64,000 bases of DNA from Desulfospira sp963664655. Its GTDB lineage: Bacteria > Desulfobacterota > Desulfobacteria > Desulfobacterales > Desulfobacteraceae. The notes beneath the pieces are model-generated. The model was not told the DNA's origin, did no database searches, and saw only the letters and a program-made list of their open reading frames with translations. A program made the translations under genes and the position numbers. The stretch's first letter is position 1; each line of letters starts with the position of its first letter. This document shows, one piece after another, positions 10,093 through 17,538 of this stretch. The DNA is taken from the NCBI GenBank assembly GCA_963664655.2, contig OY761554.1:2852001-2916000 (forward strand), written 5' to 3'.

Positions 10093-11145
10093 CTAATTTT
10101 TATGTTTTTTTCCCCCATGTTTTTTCATTCGGTCAAACATTTTTCTAAATTCTTCACATGGGTCTTGGTAGGATACCCGCTGGGTGAACCAGAGAAAATC
10201 AGCCTGGGGAACCGGGTCAACCCCCTCAAGCTCCAGGGGGATCAGGTAATCTTCAAGGTCTGACCATTCCCGGGTGATTTCAACGATGGACAAAATTTTC
10301 TGGTCAAGGGTGCCGGACAGGGCCTTTACCCGGTCCACCACGCCCAGGCCGTAATCGGTGTGGCCGGCGCCCATGATGACCACCACGGGGCCTTTTTGCC
10401 CTGACGCCTTCTGGTGGCGGCAAAGCTGGGTGATGGACAGGGCCATCTTGTCGTTTCGGGCAAGCCAGGTGTCATAAAGCCTTTGGGTCATCTTTCCATG
10501 GCCCATGCCGCAGTGGACTTGCCTGAACAAGGCTTCCATATAGGCCTGGTAGGCCGGGTTTTCTAAATGGGTTGAAAACAGCTGCTGTGTTTCAATGTCC
10601 GAAAGTCCGGCAAGCCCTTTGCGGGTGATCCGTTTTTTCAGGGCCGGTGACAGGTCTATGCCGGACACGGCCAGGTGGCTGTCCCGGCAAAGTTTGAGCA
10701 GGTCAAGGTAATAGGCCCACATCTTATCGGACTGGTCTTCCCACCCGAGGTTGTTTCTCAAATGATGTTCAATAAATGTTTCCTGGTCCCGGGTGTGGCG
10801 GACCCGGCCGGATTCCACAAAATTGAGCAGGTGGGGGGTGTCGTCCATGGCAAAAAATTCAAACCCGATGACCGGGGCAATCCCTCTGGTGACCATTTCC
10901 CGGATAATCCGGTGCTGAATGGCATGGTGCATGGGGTTGTCGTGTTTTTCAGACAGGTAGACCACATCCGGGCCCATCAGGTTGTCCACCAGGGCTGAAA
11001 ACGAGATAAAGCCGGCGGACCGGGCATCCACAATCTTTCCGATCAGCGGATCATCCCGCATCCCCGTCTTGGGGGCCGTGGCGCAGGCATGAAACAGAAC
11101 AGGAATGATGGCGGTTAAGCCTATAAGGGACATTGCCCGGCCCAT
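10093..11145 (-). CDS. ChaN-like (PF04187) haem-binding family lipoprotein
   Basis: 350 residues from the ATG at 11145, which has GGAG six bases upstream. A longer frame to 11262 exists but lacks a ribosome site and would bury the signal sequence. Residues 1-21 (MGRAMSLIGLTAIIPVLFHAC) are a lipoprotein-like signal, with His at -2 making the lipobox atypical. The mature part carries the ChaN/DUF399 features: V-x-LSEKHDN-x-x-HH near residue 63, GFEFFAMDD, and VVVIMGAGHTDYGLGV near the C-terminus. Campylobacter ChaN binds haem, and the family is proposed to take part in iron or haem acquisition at the outer membrane; the function here is inferred. It lies upstream of the giant gene on the same strand but separated by a 288-bp gap, so it is probably monocistronic. 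Confidence 0.8.
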   Translation of the reverse strand: MGRAMSLIGLTAIIPVLFHACATAPKTGMRDDPLIGKIVDARSAGFISFSALVDNLMGPDVVYLSEKHDNPMHHAIQHRIIREMVTRGIAPVIGFEFFAMDDTPHLLNFVESGRVRHTRDQETFIEHHLRNNLGWEDQSDKMWAYYLDLLKLCRDSHLAVSGIDLSPALKKRITRKGLAGLSDIETQQLFSTHLENPAYQAYMEALFRQVHCGMGHGKMTQRLYDTWLARNDKMALSITQLCRHQKASGQKGPVVVIMGAGHTDYGLGVVDRVKALSGTLDQKILSIVEITREWSDLEDYLIPLELEGVDPVPQADFLWFTQRVSYQDPCEEFRKMFDRMKKHGGKKHKN

Positions 11146-11307
11146 GGGGTTCTCCTTTTGTGGTCTGTGCTGATTCTGGAAATGCCCATGCCCGTGCATG
11201 GACAGTCTGCAAAATATCATTGCAGCGGCCATTTTGCAAATGGCTGGTTCTTTGCCCCGCATGTGCCCTGCCGGCGGTTTGATGTCAATGCGGAGAATGT
11301 AAAAAAC

Positions 11308-11385
11308 GGAGACCGGAGAAAAGGCAACAGAAGACCGGAGGGGTAACTCCGAGAATTTAGAACATCGAATTTACAAGCCTGTTAT
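11308..11385. repeat. Heptamer array (GAGACCG type) plus 49-bp dispersed repeat
   Basis: 11308-11340 consists of 7-bp units of GAGACCG/GAGAAAA/GAAGACC type. It runs into a 49-bp tail (11337-11385) that recurs at 54502-54550 with only four mismatches, again directly after a GAGACCG array. It lies in the 455-bp gap between the divergent chaN-like and rtcB genes. The remainder of that gap (11386-11600) holds an AT-rich stretch and GGAG before rtcB, and no other gene is visible. Confidence 0.75.
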
Positions 11386-11600
11386 ATAACGGCCATACCC
11401 TAAAGGGCAGAAACCGGGCCGCTTTGGTTATCCAACCAAGCGCCGTCCACACCGAAAAATGAAAGTCTTTTCGGCTTGTTAGTGAGACTTTCTTAAAAAA
11501 AAATAGTCGGCAGATTGCATGGGATCACCCTGTGGCCCTAATGTGCCCGATTGTGTCAGGCCCTTAGATGGTGTAATATTAACCCAAAAAGGAGCGGGTC

Positions 11601-12800
11601 ATGGAGTGGGTTAAAAAAGAAGACACCTATAGGGTGCCCATCAAATCCTGGTGCCGGGACCTTGAAGGCCAGGCCTTAGCCCAGGCCGAGGACCTGGCCC
11701 GGCATCCGGCAGTGTTCCATCATGTTGCCCTGATGCCGGACTGCCATATGGGATACGGCATGCCCATCGGAGGGGTGATCGCCACCAGGGATGCGGTGAT
11801 TCCCAATGCCGTGGGCGTTGATATCGGATGCGGGATGGGATCTATGAAAACCAGTATTAAGGTATCTGATATCAGCAGGGATACCATCCGCCTGATTGTC
11901 GAACAGGTAAAGAAACGGGTTCCCTGCGGCGAAGGGAAATCTCATAAAGGGGAACAAACATGGGAAGGGCTTGAGGATATTGATGCATACGCAAAAAGGG
12001 GGTGGTATTCATCCCATGTCCGGTCCCTGGCCCTGAAGAATCTGGGAACCCTTGGCGGCGGGAATCATTTTATTGAAATCCAGGCCGGGGACGACGGCCG
12101 TGTCTGGCTGATGATCCATTCGGGATCAAGGCACCTTGGCAATGTCATTGCCCGTTATTATAATGATACAGCGGTGGGCTTAAACCGGAAAAGGGTTGCC
12201 GATATTCCCAGGGATCTGGCATTTCTGCCCATAGACACCCCTGAAGGACAGGCCTATATCAAGGATATGAACTTTGCCCTCTCCTATGCCCGGGAGAACC
12301 GCAAACGGATTATGGCCCGGTTCATGGCCGCTTTTTCTGAGGTGCTCCCGGACACCCGGTTTTCAGAAGAGGTCAATATCCACCACAATTATGCCTGCCT
12401 TGAAACCCATTTCAACACCAGCGTCTGGGTCCACCGGAAAGGGGCCACCTCAGCCCAAAAAGGGGAAACCGGCATTATTCCCGGCTCCATGGGCGCCCCG
12501 TCCTACCGGGTGGAAGGCCTGGGAAACCCGGAATCCTTCATGTCCTGTTCCCATGGCGCCGGACGGGTCATGGGAAGAATGCAGGCCACCCGCACCCTTA
12601 CCCTTGAAGACTGCAACCGGGCCATGCAGGGCATTGTCTATGACCGGTGGAACAAGGTCCGGAAAGGAAAAACAAAAGGGATGCCGGATCTTGGCGAAGC
12701 CCCCCAGGCCTATAAAAACATCGAAGGTGTCATTGAGGCCCAGCTTGACCTGGTCATGCCCCTGCAAAAGTTTCGTCCTCTGGGCGTTGTTAAAGGATAG
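11601..12800 (+). CDS. rtcB: RtcB family RNA-splicing ligase
   Basis: 399 residues, close to the usual length of about 400. RtcB joins 2',3'-cyclic-phosphate or 3'-phosphate RNA ends to 5'-OH ends using GTP and Mn2+. All core motifs are present: DCHMGYG (47-53), DIGCGM with the metal-binding Cys77 (74-79), GGGNHF (152-157), HSGSR (173-177), HRKGAT (278-283), and SHGAG (317-321) with the His that is guanylylated. The start is supported by GGAG nine bases upstream. No RtcA, Archease or RtcR gene is adjacent, so the RNA substrate (tRNA repair or rRNA) cannot be told from context. Confidence 0.95.
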   Translation: MEWVKKEDTYRVPIKSWCRDLEGQALAQAEDLARHPAVFHHVALMPDCHMGYGMPIGGVIATRDAVIPNAVGVDIGCGMGSMKTSIKVSDISRDTIRLIVEQVKKRVPCGEGKSHKGEQTWEGLEDIDAYAKRGWYSSHVRSLALKNLGTLGGGNHFIEIQAGDDGRVWLMIHSGSRHLGNVIARYYNDTAVGLNRKRVADIPRDLAFLPIDTPEGQAYIKDMNFALSYARENRKRIMARFMAAFSEVLPDTRFSEEVNIHHNYACLETHFNTSVWVHRKGATSAQKGETGIIPGSMGAPSYRVEGLGNPESFMSCSHGAGRVMGRMQATRTLTLEDCNRAMQGIVYDRWNKVRKGKTKGMPDLGEAPQAYKNIEGVIEAQLDLVMPLQKFRPLGVVKG

Positions 12801-12842
12801 GCAGAAAACCGGGTGTCACAGCTCGGCAAAGCCGCAGCATAT

Positions 12843-14009
12843 TCATTCCGGATATCGGATAAACTGTTTTTCCAGCTTTACCTGGTGCAGACGGTAAATA
12901 CGGGAGATGTCCCGGCCCATGGCGTCTATGGTGTGGTGTTTCTTGACGTTTTCCCGGGCCGTTCTGACCCGTTCCCGTGTGGCGGTCTCATCATTAAGGG
13001 TGTTGAGGATCATGCCGCACAGGCCGTTGACATCCTCTGCCTCAAAGAGCAGGCCGGTTTCATCCGGGATGATGACATCGGTGATCCCCTGGGTCCGGGA
13101 CCCGATGACCGGGCAGCCGGCATACATGGCTTCAAGCAGGGCCTGGGGGATGCCTTCAAAAACAATGCGGTCGTGGTCCCTGGAAGCCAGGATGTGACAG
13201 TCCAGGGCCTGGTAAAAGGGCCAGATATCTTCCTTGAATCCCAAAAAATGGACCCTGCCGCCCATGCCCGGGTCCCGGGAAAGTGCAGAAAGGTGTTCCT
13301 GAAAGGCCGGTTCCCCTTCCCCGGCAATGGCCAGGTGGTGGGGAATGTGGGGCATTGCTTTGGCAAAGCCTTTTAACAGGATATCCACGCCCTTGTCCCG
13401 GCAGACCTTGCCGGCAAATCCCATGAACCGGGTGGACAAGTCAAGGCCAAGTTCTTTGGCCAGGGTTTGCCTGGCCTCTTCTTTGGGGGGAAGATAAGCC
13501 GGTTCAATGATCCCCGAAGGAATGGAAAATATTTCCATGTCCGAAAGCTTAAATACTTTTTGAAGGTGGTGCCGGGTATAATCCGCCGTGGTAAAGGTAT
13601 AGTGGCTTAATTTTTTGTGAAGCCGGCGGTTGTGCCAGGAGTTTCTGACATGGGCGCTGATGTGCCGGGACAAAATTCTTAAGGGGATGTTGGTTTTTCT
13701 GCCGGCGGCCAGGGCAATTTTTGAATCGGCATCGCCATGGGTATTGAGAATGTGGGGCTGCTCGTTTTCAAAAATGCGGATCAGGTTCTTGTAATTGGCA
13801 ATGGTGGCCAGGCGCCGGAAAGTCATGGGGTAGAGCCTGAACCCGAATCCCTTTGCCCGTTTGAACAACGGGGTGCCTTCCGGGGCAACAATGATCATCT
13901 GATGGCCTTTATCCGCCATCCACAAGGATTCGTTTAAAATTCGCTTTTCAAGCTGGCCCCACCCGGTATGGCAGGTGGTATGGATGATTTTATACAAAGA
14001 TGATTTCAT
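12843..14009 (-). CDS. GT-B family 4 glycosyltransferase, probably LPS core
   Basis: 388 residues with the GT4 layout: an N-terminal Rossmann domain opening with IIHTTCHTGWGQLEKR, a FAGKVCRDKGVDIL segment, and the C-terminal EGIPQALLEAMYAGCPVIGS motif (the E-x7-E signature of retaining GT4 enzymes). No signal peptide or membrane helix is seen, so it acts at the cytoplasmic face. Its ATG overlaps the kdsB stop by four bases (ATGA), so the two are translationally coupled. It is the last gene of the kdnA-kdnB-kdsB cluster, which points to LPS inner-core assembly. The donor and acceptor sugars are not determinable. Confidence 0.85.
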   Translation of the reverse strand: MKSSLYKIIHTTCHTGWGQLEKRILNESLWMADKGHQMIIVAPEGTPLFKRAKGFGFRLYPMTFRRLATIANYKNLIRIFENEQPHILNTHGDADSKIALAAGRKTNIPLRILSRHISAHVRNSWHNRRLHKKLSHYTFTTADYTRHHLQKVFKLSDMEIFSIPSGIIEPAYLPPKEEARQTLAKELGLDLSTRFMGFAGKVCRDKGVDILLKGFAKAMPHIPHHLAIAGEGEPAFQEHLSALSRDPGMGGRVHFLGFKEDIWPFYQALDCHILASRDHDRIVFEGIPQALLEAMYAGCPVIGSRTQGITDVIIPDETGLLFEAEDVNGLCGMILNTLNDETATRERVRTARENVKKHHTIDAMGRDISRIYRLHQVKLEKQFIRYPE

Positions 14010-14749
14010 GGGATCAGGTGGTGTTTGATTTTATCTTCAATCCGTTTGACGTCTTCGGGCAGGTCGATTTCAGGGGAATCATGCGCCGTAACCACTACTT
14101 TTATCTTGTACCCATACTCCAGTACCCGGAGCTGCTCAAGTTTTTCAATTTGTTCGCACCGGCCTGAGGGAAGGGTGACGAGTTGATCTAAAAATGATTT
14201 TTTATAAGCGTAAAAACCCAGGTGTTTGTAAAAATCCACGCCGTCTTCCCCGTCCCGGGGAAAGGGGATCTGGGCCCTTGAAAAGTACAGGGCAAATCCT
14301 TTTAAATCAAAGGTGACCTTGACGTCTTTGGGGTCTGTGATCTCCCTTTTGTCCTTTATTTTATAAGCCAGGGTGGACATATAAAGATCCGGATCAAGAT
14401 CAAAGGGGGCAATCAGTTCGTTAATGGTGTCCGGGATGAAAACAGGCTGGTCCCCCTGGATATTGACAACCACCTCATCGGGTCCAAGACCTAAGATATC
14501 AGCGGTTTCGGCCACCCGGTCCGTGCCGGACCGGCAGGTGTCCGAGGTCATCAGGACATTGCCGCCAAAGGCCTTGACCGCATCAACAATGCGCTGGTCA
14601 TCCGTGGCCACATAAACCGCTGCGATGGCTGTAGAGCGCATGGCCTGCTCATACACCCTCTGGATCATGGGCTTTCCGGCGATCATGGCCAGCGGCTTGC
14701 CCTCAAGACGGCTGGACCCGTAACGGGATGGAATGACGGCGGTGGTCAT
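14006..14749 (-). CDS. kdsB: 3-deoxy-manno-octulosonate (Kdo / 8-amino-Kdo) cytidylyltransferase
   Basis: 247 residues from the ATG at 14749, preceded by AAGGA; an ATG at 14773 overlaps the kdnB stop but has no good ribosome site. KdsB activates Kdo with CTP to CMP-Kdo before transfer to lipid A. Motifs seen: IPSRYGSSRLEGKPL (nucleotide binding), ATDDQRI, SGTDRVAE and NIQGDQP; classic Kdo enzymes such as that of E. coli have Glu in the last motif (QGDEP). Because kdnA and kdnB sit directly upstream, the substrate is probably 8-amino-Kdo, as in Shewanella. The enzyme is cytoplasmic. Confidence 0.9.
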   Translation of the reverse strand: MTTAVIPSRYGSSRLEGKPLAMIAGKPMIQRVYEQAMRSTAIAAVYVATDDQRIVDAVKAFGGNVLMTSDTCRSGTDRVAETADILGLGPDEVVVNIQGDQPVFIPDTINELIAPFDLDPDLYMSTLAYKIKDKREITDPKDVKVTFDLKGFALYFSRAQIPFPRDGEDGVDFYKHLGFYAYKKSFLDQLVTLPSGRCEQIEKLEQLRVLEYGYKIKVVVTAHDSPEIDLPEDVKRIEDKIKHHLIP

Positions 14750-14762
14750 GGGGTCCTTGCCC

Positions 14763-15830
14763 TTACATGCCAAGGTACAAGGCCCTTGCCTTTTCCCGGG
14801 TCATGATGGATTGCCAGTCTTTGCCCAGGCAGTTTTCCCACAGGGGATCCAGTCCTAAGGCCACATCAATCATTTTTTCCATTTGCGGTTCGGTCATGCC
14901 GGCCGTGACGTTCCGGGGGATATCCACACCGGCCTTTTCCATCATGGTCCGGAATTCTTTGACCCCTTCAGGGTAATATTCTTCCAAGGCATCAAAGGTG
15001 ATGCAGCAGCCCACCCCGTGATGGGTGCCCAGGATAAAGGCAAGCCCGTAAGACAGGGCATGGCAGGCCCCGACCTGGGAGTAGGCAATGGACATGCCCC
15101 CGAAAAAAGAGGCCATCATTAACTTGTCGGCACTGTCCGGGTGCTGATCCAGAAAGACCTGGCGGCAGAGATCCAGGGATTTTTCCCCGTAAGCCTTTGA
15201 AAATTCGTTCAAATAGGTGCCTTCAAGGGATTCAATACAGTGGATATAACAATCCATGCCCGTGTAAAAGTGCTGGTCTTTGGGCACGGTGGCGGTCAGT
15301 TCCGGGTCCAGGACCACCTGATCGAATACGGTATAATCCGAGTTCAGGCCCAGTTTTTTCTCAGGGCCGGTGAGAACGGTGGTTCTGGAAACTTCGGCCC
15401 CGGTCCCGGACAGGGTGGGCACCGCCATGTGGTAAACGGCCGGATATTTGATCAGGTCCCATCCCTGGTAAAGGGTGGAAGACCCCTCGTTGGTGAGCAT
15501 CAAAGACACGGCCTTGGAAAGGTCCATGGATGCGCCGCCCCCAATGCCGATCACGGCACAGGGCAGGCCGGGGCCATGGCCTTTGACCGCCAGGGTCAGT
15601 CTGTCCACATAAGTTGTCTTGGGTTCGTCATCCACATTGACCCAGAGCAGCATATCCGTTTCATGGGCGGGAATCCGTCCCTGAAGGTCTTTGCCTTTAA
15701 ACACATCGTCCACCACAAAAACAGCCCAGTCATCCGGGGTCTTGCGCCGGGGGGCGATGATATCATCCAGCTGGGCAAAACAGCCCCGGCCGAAGATGAT
15801 GTTGGGAACCAGCTTAAAATTTCTGTACAT
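14763..15830 (-). CDS. kdnB: Kdo 8-oxidase, iron-containing alcohol dehydrogenase family
   Basis: 355 residues of the Fe-ADH family: GIGGGASMDLSKAVS (95-109), PTLSGTGAEVSRTTV, and metal-ligand motifs GMDCYIHCIES and GTHHGVGC. In Shewanella, KdnB oxidises the C8 hydroxyl of Kdo to an aldehyde, which KdnA then aminates. The assignment rests on family plus position between a KdnA-type aminotransferase and KdsB; in isolation a generic alcohol dehydrogenase could not be excluded. It ends 13 bp before the kdsB start. Confidence 0.85.
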   Translation of the reverse strand: MYRNFKLVPNIIFGRGCFAQLDDIIAPRRKTPDDWAVFVVDDVFKGKDLQGRIPAHETDMLLWVNVDDEPKTTYVDRLTLAVKGHGPGLPCAVIGIGGGASMDLSKAVSLMLTNEGSSTLYQGWDLIKYPAVYHMAVPTLSGTGAEVSRTTVLTGPEKKLGLNSDYTVFDQVVLDPELTATVPKDQHFYTGMDCYIHCIESLEGTYLNEFSKAYGEKSLDLCRQVFLDQHPDSADKLMMASFFGGMSIAYSQVGACHALSYGLAFILGTHHGVGCCITFDALEEYYPEGVKEFRTMMEKAGVDIPRNVTAGMTEPQMEKMIDVALGLDPLWENCLGKDWQSIMTREKARALYLGM

Positions 15831-15837
15831 TATGAAC

Positions 15838-15925
15838 CTCTGTTTAGGGGATTAGGCTGAAGGGATTCCGGCTGAAGGATTCCGGTTTTTCCCCTTCAGC
15901 CGTCCGTCTTGTACACCGTCAGCCT
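15838..15925. repeat. GGCTGAA heptamer array with inverted arms, after kdnA
   Basis: On the minus strand, GGCTGAAGG units directly follow the kdnA TAG and are mirrored by CCTTCAGCC units ahead of kdnB, with a short spacer, so the transcript would fold into a hairpin between the two genes. The 7-bp phase (GGCTGAA, GGATTCC) is visible. It is a member of the array family also found at 45905-46022 and at the end of accC. Confidence 0.75.
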
Positions 15926-17116
15926 CTATTGTCCGGCAATGGATTGTTCCAGGGCCTTGATTTTCTGTTCAATATCGGTCTTCTGCCAGTTGAGCATGAT
16001 CTGAATGGAGATGGTCCGTTTCATGATGTCATCGGAGGCTTCACAGGTTACCGCCCCATAGTCGGGCAGATTGTCAGACAGTTCAAAGGCCAGCCGGGCA
16101 GACCGTTTCATTTGTTTTAAATGATGCCATTTGCGGTAATAATGCCAGTTGTTGTCGTACCAGAAGGCGCCTGGCACGCCGTTGGCCGCCATGTTTCCGG
16201 CCGTCTGCCTGGCACGGTTTTCATCGGGCATCATAAAGCTTAAAAAAGTGGCGGAATCCCCGTCAGGGTCGGGCAGGGTCCTGAAAGTGACCCCGGGCAG
16301 CCCGGCCATGCCGTCTTTCAGGGCTTTTTTATTTTTTCTCTGGGTGGTGATGATGGAATCCAGCTTGCCCAGCTGGGCAAGGCCGACCGCCGCATTCAGT
16401 TCTGAAATCCGGAAGTTGGTCCCCATAATGGGGTGATCGTCCGCCCCCCGGTCCGGGCCGCCAAGATGGTCATGGCCATGGTCGGCATACTGGTCGCACC
16501 GTTCATAGATGTGCTGATCCGATGTGATGATGCCGCCGCCTTCACCGCAGGTAATGGTTTTGACCGAGTCAAAAGAAAAACAGCCGGCCTTGCCGAAAGT
16601 GCCAAGGGCTCTGCCGTTGAACGTGGCGCCTAAGGACTGGCAGGCGTCTTCCAGTAAAATCAACCCGTTTTTATCGCAAAAGGCTTTGATGTCATCAATC
16701 CGGGCCATGGCCCCGCACATATGAACCGGGACAACCGCCCGGGTCCGGGGGCTTAAAACGTCCTCAAGCCGGTCAGGGTCCAGGCACAGGGTATTGTCGA
16801 TCTCTCCGAATACGGGCACGGCCCCTGCCTGGATCACGGCCTCAAAGGTGGCCACAAAGGTGAAGGGGGGAACAATGACCTCATCCCCGGCCCCGATGCC
16901 GCAGGCCGCCAAGGCCGTACACAGGGCCGCCGTGCCGCTGGAGCACAGATGGGCATGTGTTGCCCCGGTGATCCGGCAAAGTTTTTGTTCAAATTCCAGG
17001 GCCTTGAACCGTCCCTTTCTGGCCCCCTCAAACCCGTATCTAAAAAGAACCCCGGTTTCCAGTACCTCCTGGACCTGCTGCCGTTCTGCGTCTCCAAAAA
17101 TTTCAAACCCGGGCAT
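15926..17116 (-). CDS. kdnA: 8-amino-3,8-dideoxy-manno-octulosonate aminotransferase
   Basis: 396 residues of the DegT/DnrJ/EryC1/StrS PLP aminotransferase family. Visible features are SSGTAAL (phosphate binding), PPFTFVAT, EDACQSLGA (the Asp that pairs with the PLP ring nitrogen) and FDSVKTITCGEGG with the Schiff-base Lys at residue 186. With KdnB it converts Kdo to 8-amino-Kdo, known from Shewanella oneidensis LPS. It is the first gene of the cluster; AAAGGAG precedes the ATG by six bases. A TTAAC-GT-GTTAA dyad lies just upstream (around 17136) and may be an operator. Confidence 0.88.
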   Translation of the reverse strand: MPGFEIFGDAERQQVQEVLETGVLFRYGFEGARKGRFKALEFEQKLCRITGATHAHLCSSGTAALCTALAACGIGAGDEVIVPPFTFVATFEAVIQAGAVPVFGEIDNTLCLDPDRLEDVLSPRTRAVVPVHMCGAMARIDDIKAFCDKNGLILLEDACQSLGATFNGRALGTFGKAGCFSFDSVKTITCGEGGGIITSDQHIYERCDQYADHGHDHLGGPDRGADDHPIMGTNFRISELNAAVGLAQLGKLDSIITTQRKNKKALKDGMAGLPGVTFRTLPDPDGDSATFLSFMMPDENRARQTAGNMAANGVPGAFWYDNNWHYYRKWHHLKQMKRSARLAFELSDNLPDYGAVTCEASDDIMKRTISIQIMLNWQKTDIEQKIKALEQSIAGQ

Positions 17117-17538
17117 GCGCTCTCCTTTTAATTTCTTAACGTGTTAAAAATTAAAGTGGATATAAATATCACACCCTTGGGAAGAGTTTCAAGTAAGGTT
17201 TTAAATTTGTGGTTTGGGGACGAGCCCCTTCAGCGCATTGCCCCGCCTTGAATACGAATGAAAATTCAATGTGATATATGCAATTTATTTCTATGCGCTG
17301 CCTGAGGGGGAAAGCCGTTGAAAAGGATGGGGCTCGAATTGGCTGCGCCCTTGACCAAACCAGAAAAGCTCCTTATAAGTTCCTTCATAAGTTGCTTATT
17401 GTCATGGATTGAAAATTGAGAAAATATTTTCCGTACATTGGAAAAGTTGTTGGTTTTATGAAGAATATGAGATCGTGGGCATTCAGTTTATACTATAGAA
17501 AGCCGGGCGCTGATTTGCCGGCATGGAGGATCTAATCC
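17117..17538. other. 422-bp divergent intergenic region with long imperfect inverted repeat
   Basis: No gene is visible. The half near kdnA is AT-rich and holds its promoter region. From about 17221 to 17335 there is an imperfect inverted repeat: GACGAGCCCC and CAGCGCAT on the left are mirrored by ATGCGCTG and GGGGCTCG on the right with unequal spacing. It could be a folded RNA or the remains of a small mobile element. The kinase start at 17539 has GGAGG nine bases upstream. Confidence 0.4.

Noticed and set aside
10012..10263. 83-codon open frame opposite the end of the ChaN-like gene
   Set aside because: Mostly antisense to a solid gene, with a low-complexity hydrophobic start in AT-rich DNA.
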